From a candidate division WOR-1 bacterium RIFOXYB2_FULL_48_7 (GTDB lineage: Bacteria > Margulisbacteria > WOR-1 > O2-12-FULL-45-9 > XYB2-FULL-48-7): DNA of 5,677 nt. The notes below the pieces were generated by a model, which was not told the origin of the DNA, ran no database searches, and was given only the letters and a program-made list of their open reading frames with translations. A program made the position numbers and the translations under genes. Positions 1 through 5,661 of the stretch are shown piece after piece; the stretch's first letter is position 1; the number at the start of each line of letters is the position of its first letter. The stretch spans positions 1 to 5,677 of the forward strand of contig MEUF01000075.1 in NCBI GenBank assembly GCA_001771615.1. The letters are read 5' to 3'.

Positions 1-1
1 C

Positions 2-844
2 TTTAAGCCAGATCTATCGGTTGATTGGCAAAGGGTAGAGGCCTTGGCGGATTATTTGGTAAATAATGGTTCGGAGGGTTTGGTTATCCATGGCACGACT
101 GGAGAATCTCCAACCTTAACCCATGAAGAAGAATATGAACTCTATCGGGTAGTTAAAAAAGCGGTCGGTAACAAATGCCGGATCATTGCCGGCACCGGCT
201 CCAATTCTACAGCCACAACTATCCATTCCACCCAGCAAGCGGAAAAAATCGGTGTTGATGGGGTGATGGTGGTTGTCCCCTATTATAATAAGCCTTCTCA
301 GGAAGGGTTATACCAACACTTTAAAACTGTCGCCCAAAATACCGCCCTGCCGGTCATTATTTATAACATCCCGGGCAGGACGGGAGTCAATTTAACGCCG
401 GAGACCACCGCTCGGTTGGCTGGGATTAAAAATATCATCGGTTTGAAAGATGCGGCGGGAAATCTTGACCAGACTTCGGCGGCAAGCCAGCTTTGTCCAA
501 AAGATTTTATCCTTTGGAGTGGCGATGATTCGCTGACTTTGCCAATGATGTCAGTTGGTGCTCAAGGGGTTATTTCGGTCGCCTCCCATATTGTTGGTCC
601 ACAAATCTCTGAAATGGTCAAAGCTTTTCTGGCGGGCGAGACAAAAAAGGCGGCCGAGATCCATTTGCGCCTGCTGCCGATATTTAAAGTATTATTTATC
701 ACTTCAAACCCGGCGCCGGTCAAATATGCCTTGGAATTGGTCGGCCAACCGGTCGGCAAGCCGCGGTTGCCGTTGGTTGAGCCAACAGAAAACGAAAAGG
801 CCCAGATAAAAAAAGTCTTAAAGGATTTGGGTTTTGTCTCTTAG
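2..844 (+). CDS. dapA: 4-hydroxy-tetrahydrodipicolinate synthase (DapA), 5'-truncated by window edge
   Basis: Cytoplasmic aldolase-family enzyme that condenses pyruvate with aspartate-semialdehyde, the first committed step to diaminopimelate and lysine. The frame is open from base 2 (FKPDLSVDW...) with no start in view, so the gene begins outside the window. About 12 residues are missing if its N-terminus matches E. coli DapA. The visible 280 residues carry the whole active site: the GTTGES pyruvate-binding loop (from base 92), PYYNKPSQEG with the tyrosine contributed to the neighbouring subunit, YNIPGRTG with the catalytic tyrosine (362-364) and substrate arginine, the Schiff-base lysine in GLKDAAGN (AAA at 446-448), and WSGDD. 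The spacing from the second Thr to the Tyr, Arg and Lys is the same as in E. coli (T45, Y133, R138, K161), so no gaps are needed there. The C-terminal SNPAPVKYAL segment is also typical. The stop TAG at 842-844 lies 2 bp before the double-hairpin element. Identification is very secure; NanA/KDG-aldolase relatives are less likely given the GTTGES and PYYNKPSQEG signatures. Confidence 0.96.
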   Translation, partial: FKPDLSVDWQRVEALADYLVNNGSEGLVIHGTTGESPTLTHEEEYELYRVVKKAVGNKCRIIAGTGSNSTATTIHSTQQAEKIGVDGVMVVVPYYNKPSQEGLYQHFKTVAQNTALPVIIYNIPGRTGVNLTPETTARLAGIKNIIGLKDAAGNLDQTSAASQLCPKDFILWSGDDSLTLPMMSVGAQGVISVASHIVGPQISEMVKAFLAGETKKAAEIHLRLLPIFKVLFITSNPAPVKYALELVGQPVGKPRLPLVEPTENEKAQIKKVLKDLGFVS

Positions 845-845
845 T

Positions 846-917
846 GGGAACCTGCGAATGAATTCGCGGTTTCCTAAGGCAGAGATTGGAGGAACCGGGA
901 CTTTAGTCTCGGGTTCC
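846..917. repeat. Double-hairpin palindromic element (REP/BIME-like or MITE-like)
   Basis: A 72-bp element contains two adjacent imperfect palindromes. The first is 846-874: GGGAACC-(T)-GCGAA, loop TGAA, then TTCGC-GGTTTCC, 12 pairs with one bulged T and one G-T wobble. The second is 891-917: GGAACC-GGGACT, a 2-nt loop, then AGTCTCGGGTTCC, 12 pairs with one bulged G and one G-T wobble. A 16-bp spacer separates them. Both have the same base stem, GGAACC/GGTTCC, but different upper stems, and the whole element also begins and ends with that inverted hexamer. It starts 2 bp after the dapA stop and runs into the next reading frame. The arrangement resembles paired REP sequences (BIMEs) moved by Y1/RAYT transposases, or a small MITE. 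Only one copy is present here, so mobility is inferred. There is no contiguous T-tract after either hairpin, so neither looks like an intrinsic terminator. Confidence 0.75.
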
Positions 918-1658
918 GTTCTGGTGGTTTTGACTGTTTTGATCGTATTTGTCCTCTCCTCTCAAGTTGCTGCCTTCTCCTTTGCTGTTTTTGGCGACAA
1001 TCAGGGCAGGACAGAGACTTATAAGCTGTTAATTAAAAAGCTCAATGCCGACAAGTCGTTGAGCTTTGCAATCAGCGCCGGAGACCTGACCGGCTATGGG
1101 ACGCTAAAAGAATATAAAACCTACAAAGCGCTGAACAAGTCTTTACATATCCCGGTTTACCAGACAATGGGCAATCACGATGCGGTCAATGGCGGCTGGC
1201 GCAATTTTTGGCAGGAATTCGGCCGTCCGTACTATGCCTTTGTTTATGAAAATGCCAAATTCATTGTCCTCGACAATTCATTTGCACAAAGTTTTGATGC
1301 GGAACAGCTGGCCTGGCTGGAAGCGGAGCTGGCGAATAACCTTTCGGAGCACCTCTTTGTGATAATGCACAAACCGGTTTTTGATCCTTCGGAAATATAT
1401 AAAGACCATATCATGTCCGGCCGGGCCATCATTGAAAAACTGATGAAATTGTTTGAAAAATTCGGGGTCGATTACGTCTTTACCGGCCATATCCACGGCT
1501 ACGCCAAGTCAGAGCGCAACGGTGTGACTTATATAGTTACTGGCGGGGCCGGGGCGCCATTATATCTGCCGCCGGAGTTTGGGGGATTTTACCATTACGT
1601 CAAGGTGACCGTGGATGACGGTAAAATCAAAGATGAAATAAGGATGCTTTATGAATAA
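858..1658 (+). CDS. Secreted or membrane-anchored calcineurin-like metallophosphoesterase
   Basis: Metal-dependent phosphoesterase of the Metallophos (calcineurin-like) family, probably acting outside the cytoplasm; the substrate cannot be read from sequence. With ATG at 858 the protein has 266 aa. Residues 21-39 form a hydrophobic core (VLVVLTVLIVFVLSSQVAA) with an AxA-like end before F40, which suggests a signal peptide or an uncleaved anchor. The metal-site blocks follow in family order: GDNQG (D47), GDLTGYG (D76), GNHD (N106, H107), MHKP (H171) and GHIHGY (H211, H213). The first block is D-x-Q where many relatives have D-x-H. The start is uncertain. ATG 858 has only a weak GGGA (846-849), which is buried in a hairpin stem. 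An in-frame TTG at 834 has a better AAGGA (821-825) and would overlap the dapA end by 11 bp. Either way residues 1-20 are encoded by the palindromic element. The gene is probably co-transcribed with dapA and overlaps the next gene by 8 bp. Family call is strong; start is moderate. Confidence 0.88.
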   Translation: MNSRFPKAEIGGTGTLVSGSVLVVLTVLIVFVLSSQVAAFSFAVFGDNQGRTETYKLLIKKLNADKSLSFAISAGDLTGYGTLKEYKTYKALNKSLHIPVYQTMGNHDAVNGGWRNFWQEFGRPYYAFVYENAKFIVLDNSFAQSFDAEQLAWLEAELANNLSEHLFVIMHKPVFDPSEIYKDHIMSGRAIIEKLMKLFEKFGVDYVFTGHIHGYAKSERNGVTYIVTGGAGAPLYLPPEFGGFYHYVKVTVDDGKIKDEIRMLYE

Positions 1659-2214
1659 ATCATTTGCCAAAAGAAATCGCCTGGCACTGGCATATTTGAG
1701 CTTAGCCAAGGACAAAATGTTCCAAAAATTGCCGGAGGGGAAAAAACTTGAGTTGGTCCAGGAGGTTATGGGGTTGGGGGATGAGGCTGCGTTGATGGTT
1801 AAAACCGAATACCAAAGCAGTGACCCGCGTAAAATTGCCGTGAAAATGGGCTTGCGGGTGCTGGGAGAAGAAAAAGGGGGGTTAGCCAAGAGCGAATACC
1901 GCCGGGAGAAGAAAGCCATTGTTGTTTCACGAAAATTCCATGAAAAACTGCTGCAGCGGATACAATCAAAGGAGCTCTCTGACCGGTTGTTAAAGCTTTT
2001 AGTCGCCAAAGAATTATTTCGCCACTTGGAATTGGAGCGGCTGGGCGAAGTGGATAAAAAGTACCGTTTTATTTATTGGCAATGGGGCCCCTTGAAGGTT
2101 GACAGGACCATCCCCGGCCTGGGCCAGGTAGCGGCCCAAGCTTTTACCCAGACCTTATTAGGCCTGGAAATTACCCCGCAAATATTTGATTACCTGATAC
2201 TGACCTTCTTTTAG
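1651..2214 (+). CDS. Uncharacterised 187-aa protein, possibly a degenerate ImmA/IrrE-like (zincin-fold) protein
   Basis: I do not recognise this protein with confidence. The ATG overlaps the phosphoesterase stop in ATGAATAA and has AAGGA (1640-1644) six bases upstream, so the start is well supported and the two genes are translationally coupled. It is a basic, charged, soluble protein without a signal peptide or membrane segment. Its layout recalls small ImmA/IrrE-type proteins: DPRKIAVKMGLRV (58-70), a probable strand KKAIVVSRKF (87-96), then a helix LLVAKELFRHLELER (116-130) where such metallopeptidases carry HExxH. Here the expected first histidine is K120 and the second R124, with H125 adjacent. 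A second helix, GQVAAQAFTQTLLGL (158-172), follows. If the comparison holds, the protein cannot bind zinc in the usual way and would be a structural or regulatory relative. This rests on visual similarity only. The ORF itself is secure; function is unknown. Confidence 0.8.
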   Translation: MNKSFAKRNRLALAYLSLAKDKMFQKLPEGKKLELVQEVMGLGDEAALMVKTEYQSSDPRKIAVKMGLRVLGEEKGGLAKSEYRREKKAIVVSRKFHEKLLQRIQSKELSDRLLKLLVAKELFRHLELERLGEVDKKYRFIYWQWGPLKVDRTIPGLGQVAAQAFTQTLLGLEITPQIFDYLILTFF

Positions 2215-2241
2215 CCTGAGGTCGCGGTTCCCGGTTTTGTT

Positions 2242-2250
2242 TGCTATAAT
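2242..2250 (+). promoter_or_regulatory. Extended -10 promoter for the PHP-alr unit (predicted leaderless mRNA)
   Basis: The sequence TGCTATAAT is a perfect extended -10 element: TG, one base, then TATAAT at 2245-2250. No recognisable TTGACA-like -35 hexamer lies 16-19 bp upstream, where the sequence is GC-rich (gtcgcgg); extended -10 promoters often do without one. Transcription would start about 6-8 bases after TATAAT, at 2257-2258, which is at the ATG of the PHP gene. It lies in the only gap of note in the first half of the window, after the stop of the 187-aa protein. Confidence 0.72.
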
Positions 2251-2257
2251 TTGTGTA

Positions 2258-3082
2258 ATGCCTGCCGATCTCCATATCCATAGCCGACATTCAGATGGAA
2301 CAAACTCTCCCGCAGAAGTCGTTCTAATGGCCAAGGCGGCGGGCCTAACGGCCATGTCATTGACCGATCACGATTGCACAGATGGCGTGGCCGAGGCCGC
2401 GACGACCGGCGAGAGTGCCGGGATAAAGATAATTTCGGGGATTGAGTTGACGACTGAAAGCCAGCGGGCCGAAATTCACATTCTTGGTTACTTTATTAAT
2501 GCTGATTTCCCGGAACTGGTTGGCACGCTGGAAATAATTCAGCGGAGCCGGATTGAACGGATTAAAAAAATAGTTAAAAAACTCAACCAGCAAAAGGTTG
2601 ATATTACGGCAGAAGAGGTTTATGCCATTGCCGGCAAAAAAGCCCCCGGCCGGCCCCATGTGGCCAGGGTCTTAATGCAAAAAGGGGTGGTCCAGAATTT
2701 TAAAGAGGCCTTCAACCGTTATCTGGATTCGCGCGGTCCAGCTTATGTTCCACATTTTAAGCTGGCGCCGATAGCGGCGATCGAGTTGATTGCCAAAGCG
2801 GGGGGGATCCCGGTCTTGGCCCACCCAGCCTTATGTGATTGTGAGAAGATGCTGCCAGAGCTGGTCTCGGCCGGATTGCGCGGATTAGAGGTCTATTATC
2901 CGTTTACCAGGACTGATAGATTTGAATTCTTTCTTAATTTTGCCCGGGAGAACAAATTGCTGGTTACCGGAGGCAGTGACTTTCACGGTTCCGATACTGG
3001 CCGTGACGTCAAATTGGGAGATATCAAATTGCCTGATGAGGAATTGGAGAAATTAGTTGATGAACACCTTCGCGGAAATTAA
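2258..3082 (+). CDS. PHP-domain phosphoesterase, TrpH/YciV (RNase AM) family
   Basis: Predicted metal-dependent phosphoesterase of 274 aa, a usual length for the family. Characterised relatives are E. coli RNase AM (Rnm/YciV), a 5'-3' exoribonuclease that trims rRNA 5' ends, and a 3',5'-nucleoside bisphosphate phosphatase from Chromobacterium; which activity applies here cannot be decided. All PHP metal-site blocks are present: DLHIHSRHSDGT (H6, H8, D13), LTDHD (D37, H38), GIEL (E63), EIHILGY (H74), RPHVARVL (H134), LAHP (H189) and GSDFHG (D241, H243). Residues ~90-170 form the helical insert typical of this family. The start at ATG 2258 is chosen because MPADLHIHS matches the family N-terminus. 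The upstream in-frame TTG at 2237 would place the TATAAT promoter inside the coding region. There is no Shine-Dalgarno sequence, which fits leaderless translation. The 3' end overlaps alr by 23 bp. Residues show no defects. Family confidence is high; substrate is open. Confidence 0.93.
   Translation: MPADLHIHSRHSDGTNSPAEVVLMAKAAGLTAMSLTDHDCTDGVAEAATTGESAGIKIISGIELTTESQRAEIHILGYFINADFPELVGTLEIIQRSRIERIKKIVKKLNQQKVDITAEEVYAIAGKKAPGRPHVARVLMQKGVVQNFKEAFNRYLDSRGPAYVPHFKLAPIAAIELIAKAGGIPVLAHPALCDCEKMLPELVSAGLRGLEVYYPFTRTDRFEFFLNFARENKLLVTGGSDFHGSDTGRDVKLGDIKLPDEELEKLVDEHLRGN
3046..3050 (+). promoter_or_regulatory. Ribosome binding site of alr, inside the PHP gene
   Basis: GGAGA lies 9 bases before ATG 3060 and within the last codons of the PHP gene. 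It supports ATG 3060 rather than the adjacent in-frame TTG at 3057 as the alr start, and it implies translational coupling across the 23-bp overlap. Confidence 0.6.
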
Positions 3083-4151
3083 TTTAGCGTCAATTAAACA
3101 TAATATCGGAGAGATAAAGAAACTATTATCACCGGTTACCCGGTTTATGGCTGTTGTTAAGGCCAACGCTTACGGCCATGGGTCAGTCGCGGTCGCCAGG
3201 GCGGCGGGGGAAGCCGGGGCCGACTACTTAGGCGTGGCAAATGTCAAAGAGGCGTTGGAATTGCGTGAAGCCGGAATTTTATCGCCAATACTAATTTTGA
3301 CTGAATCGCCGACTTCTGTGGCCGATGAAGTTGTCCAGCATGGCTTGACCCAGACAATTTATTCTTTTACGGAAGCGAAAGCTCTCTCTGAAGAGGCGCA
3401 GAAACGCAACCGCCCGGCTAAGATCCATGTCAAAGTGGATACCGGTATGGGTCGGGTAGGGGTTTTCCCTTCCGAGGCCTTGGCTTTTATAACTAAGGTT
3501 GCCTCTTTGCCCGGCCTGATAGTCGAAGGGCTTTTTACCCACTTTGCCCAGGCCGAAGACCCGGTCGACAGATTTACCATTGAACAATTTGCCAAGTTTC
3601 AGTCGATTGCCGAAAAAGTCCCGGCTATCCCGATGAAGCATGCAGCTAATTCCGCTGCCACTCTTTTCCACCCGCAGACCCATCTGGACCTGGTCAGGGT
3701 GGGGTTGATGATGTACGGCCTTTATCCGCAGGGAAATACCAAGCGTCTGGTCAACCTTCAGCCGGCCCTGTCTTTTAAAAGCCGCGTAACTTATCTCAAA
3801 AAAGTACCGCCGGGGACGCCGTTGGGTTATGGAAGTACCTTTACAACCCAACAAGATGCGTTGATCGCTACTTTACCCGTTGGTTACGCCGATGGCTTTA
3901 GCCGGAGCATGTCCAACCGGGGCCATGTGCTTATCCGGGGAAAGCGCTTTCCGGTTGTTGGCCGGGTGTCCATGGACCTGACACTGGTCAATTGTGGGAC
4001 GGCCAAGATTGAAGTCGGGGACGAAGCTGTTTTGATCGGCTCGCAGCAAAATGAAGGGATTTCTGCAGACGAGGTCGCTCAACTTGAAGATTCCATCTCT
4101 TATGAAGTAATATGTGGGATCGGCAAAAGGGTGCCAAGGGTATATAAGTAA
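3060..4151 (+). CDS. alr: Alanine racemase (PLP-dependent)
   Basis: Cytoplasmic enzyme that interconverts L- and D-alanine, supplying D-Ala for the peptidoglycan stem peptide. The protein is 363 aa, standard for the family. The N-terminal TIM-barrel carries the PLP-binding lysine in VVKANAYGHG (K34), followed by VDTGMGRVG (R132, which contacts the PLP phenolic oxygen), FTHFAQAE, KHAANSAA and DLVRVGLMMYG. The C-terminal beta domain, contributed to the partner active site in the dimer, has the second catalytic base in LGYGSTF (Y257), GYADGFSR, GRVSMDLT (M305, D306) and the C-terminal CGIGKRVPRVY. No essential residue is missing. The start is ATG 3060, giving MNTFAEINLASIKHNI, which matches the family opening; it lies 23 bp inside the PHP gene. 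With no gap in which a promoter could sit, alr is probably transcribed with the PHP gene. Together with DapA it marks this as a peptidoglycan-making bacterium. Confidence 0.97.
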   Translation: MNTFAEINLASIKHNIGEIKKLLSPVTRFMAVVKANAYGHGSVAVARAAGEAGADYLGVANVKEALELREAGILSPILILTESPTSVADEVVQHGLTQTIYSFTEAKALSEEAQKRNRPAKIHVKVDTGMGRVGVFPSEALAFITKVASLPGLIVEGLFTHFAQAEDPVDRFTIEQFAKFQSIAEKVPAIPMKHAANSAATLFHPQTHLDLVRVGLMMYGLYPQGNTKRLVNLQPALSFKSRVTYLKKVPPGTPLGYGSTFTTQQDALIATLPVGYADGFSRSMSNRGHVLIRGKRFPVVGRVSMDLTLVNCGTAKIEVGDEAVLIGSQQNEGISADEVAQLEDSISYEVICGIGKRVPRVYK

Positions 4152-4186
4152 CTAGTATCTGGAAACTGGTAATTGGTAAATGGGGA
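4152..4186 (+). repeat. Degenerate heptamer tandem repeat between alr and dnaX
   Basis: Directly after the alr stop the sequence falls into five 7-bp units: ctagtat, ctggaaa, ctggtaa, ttggtaa, atgggga. The middle three are close (consensus YTGGWAA) and the outer two are weaker. The last unit contains the GGGGA Shine-Dalgarno sequence of dnaX. The pattern resembles the short tandemly repeated heptamers (STRR) known from cyanobacterial intergenic regions. With only three good units, chance is possible. Confidence 0.55.
4182..4186 (+). promoter_or_regulatory. Ribosome binding site that fixes the dnaX start at 4195
   Basis: GGGGA is 8 bases before ATG 4195. It follows the alternative in-frame ATG at 4180, which has no purine-rich site at proper distance. 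This, and the family N-terminus (MxYxxLYRKxRP-like), favours 4195. Confidence 0.65.
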
Positions 4187-4194
4187 TTGAAAAA

Positions 4195-5661
4195 ATGAAT
4201 TACGTTTCACTCTACAGAAAATGGCGGTCTAATAATTTTGCCGAGTTGGTCGGGCAACCGGTGATTGTCCAGACGCTGAAGAACGCGATTTTGAACAATC
4301 GCCTGGCCCATGCTTATCTTTTTTCCGGGCCGCGCGGGACAGGGAAAACTTCTACCGCCAGGATCCTGGCCAAGTCACTCAATTGCCAGCAGGGACCAAC
4401 GATCAATCCCTGCGGCGAATGCGCCAATTGCCAAAAAATCAAGGGCGGCCACGCCGTTGATGTCATCGAGATCGATGCGGCCAGCAACCGCGGCATTGAC
4501 GAGATCCGCGAATTGCGGGAACGGGTCCGCTATGCACCTTTGGAGGGGCGTTACAAAGTCTATATTATTGATGAAGTCCATATGCTGACCCCGGAGGCCT
4601 TTAATGCCCTGTTAAAAACGCTTGAAGAGCCGCCAGCCCAGACAATCTTTGTTCTGGCGACCACTGAACTGCAAAAAGTTCCCATGACAATTATTTCCCG
4701 CTGTCAGCGTCTTGATTTTTCAAGGATTCCTTTGGTGGAAATCAAAGGGCAGCTGAAAAAAATTGCCCAGGACGAAAAAATCACCGTTGATGACAAGGCG
4801 CTTGACCTGATCGGCCGCTCGGCCGAAGGGGGGATGCGTGACGCGATCTCCCTTTTTGACCAATTGATCTCTTTTTGCGGTCAAAAGATTGGCTACGATG
4901 ATGTAGTTAACCTATTGGGCACAGCTGACGAGGAGTTGCTCTTTAAATTTGGCGAAGCGATAGCCAGCCGCGACTTGAAGCTGGCGATTGACCTGGTCCG
5001 CCGGGCGATTGAAGACGGCAAGGCGATGCTGCAGGTCACCCGTGATCTGGTGGGCTATTATCGCAACTTGTTGCATTTGAAGGTTGGTTCTGGAGAATTG
5101 TTAGATTTAACTATTGAACAGCAGCAGCGCTTAAAAGAGCAGGCGCAAAAATACTCCTTGGCCAGGATCAAAATGATCTTGCAGTCACTTTCGCAGGCGG
5201 AACTGGATATGAAATGGCATCCGCATGGCCGGTTAGTGCTGGAGATATCTTTGGTAGAGATAGTTGATGATGGCCAACCTGTGGCCACCCCGCAACCGGT
5301 TGAACAGCCAAAAACGAAGACGGAGGTCACAGACCTGGGCCCGCTGGTTAAAATAAAAGACCACTGGAAAACTATTTTAGACGGGATGAAAAGAAAGAGT
5401 GTTTTCGGCTATGTTTCTTTGCGGGAAGGGGAGCCGATGGAGGTGACCTCTGATGGGAAATTAGTGATTGGCTTCCGTAAGGGTTATTCTTTCCATAAAG
5501 AGCGCCTGGAAGAGGCCAAAAATAAGCAGGCCCTGGAGGAAGCAATTCGTGAAGTGACCGGCAGCCCGGTAGCCATCCAATGCATCATCAATGAAAATGG
5601 CCAGAAGAGCGGAATTTCTGTCAAATCAGTGGCTGACTTTTTCGACGGTCGGATCGTTTAG
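4195..5661 (+). CDS. dnaX: DNA polymerase III subunit tau (DnaX clamp-loader ATPase)
   Basis: ATPase of the clamp-loader complex that opens the beta clamp and links polymerase cores at the replication fork. From ATG 4195 the protein has 488 aa. Domain I (AAA+) shows Walker A GPRGTGKT (45-52), the zinc site C64, C73, C76, C79 at the same positions as in E. coli, Walker B YIIDE (123-127), the sensor-1 region ATTELQKVP (155-163) and the arginine finger in SRC (R169). Sensor 2 follows in GGMRDAISLFDQ. The collar domain ends near MKWHPHGRLVLEISLVEI. After a short Pro/Thr/Lys-rich linker comes a C-terminal domain (WKTILDGMKRKSVFGYV onward) like the tau tail of many non-enteric bacteria. The 3' half has no A-AAA-AAG type slippery site and no A run of six or more, so a separate gamma product is not indicated. 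Loose spacing after alr (43 bp) and a heptad repeat precede it. The remaining 16 bases of the window hold no recognisable feature. Confidence 0.97.
   Translation: MNYVSLYRKWRSNNFAELVGQPVIVQTLKNAILNNRLAHAYLFSGPRGTGKTSTARILAKSLNCQQGPTINPCGECANCQKIKGGHAVDVIEIDAASNRGIDEIRELRERVRYAPLEGRYKVYIIDEVHMLTPEAFNALLKTLEEPPAQTIFVLATTELQKVPMTIISRCQRLDFSRIPLVEIKGQLKKIAQDEKITVDDKALDLIGRSAEGGMRDAISLFDQLISFCGQKIGYDDVVNLLGTADEELLFKFGEAIASRDLKLAIDLVRRAIEDGKAMLQVTRDLVGYYRNLLHLKVGSGELLDLTIEQQQRLKEQAQKYSLARIKMILQSLSQAELDMKWHPHGRLVLEISLVEIVDDGQPVATPQPVEQPKTKTEVTDLGPLVKIKDHWKTILDGMKRKSVFGYVSLREGEPMEVTSDGKLVIGFRKGYSFHKERLEEAKNKQALEEAIREVTGSPVAIQCIINENGQKSGISVKSVADFFDGRIV

Noticed and set aside
891..930. Second hairpin of the element as an intrinsic terminator of dapA
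   Set aside because: The stem is strong, but the following sequence (gttctggtggtttt) is not a contiguous T-tract, and the downstream frame has no promoter of its own, so read-through is more likely.
930..958. TTGACT at 930-935 as a -35 element for an internal promoter
   Set aside because: The sequence 17 bp downstream (cctctc) has no resemblance to a -10 hexamer, and the site lies within the signal-peptide codons.
1560..2009. Minus-strand open frame of 149 aa across the phosphoesterase end and the 187-aa gene
   Set aside because: It opposes two well-supported genes with coupled starts, and its Ser/Arg/Phe-rich translation looks like reverse-complement artefact.
2202..2223. GACCT...AGGTC inverted repeat around the stop of the 187-aa gene as a terminator
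   Set aside because: Only five base pairs with a 12-base loop and no adjacent T-tract.
3291..3854. Long minus-strand open frame inside alr
   Set aside because: It is antisense to conserved alr sequence and its translation has no recognisable domain; it is a coding shadow.
4141..4160. TATATA at the end of alr as a dnaX promoter
   Set aside because: No -35 or extended -10 match accompanies it, and AT-rich codons at a gene end explain it.
4180..4194. ATG 4180 as the dnaX start
   Set aside because: It adds MGIEK, which is not typical of the family, and lacks a ribosome binding site; the GGGGA motif is placed for ATG 4195.
4756..4762. Run of seven A in dnaX as a slippage site for a gamma-like product
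   Set aside because: It lies near residue 188 inside the ATPase module and reads AAA AAA ATT in frame, not the A-AAA-AAG arrangement. The -1 frame stops at about 4788, giving a product too short to act as gamma.
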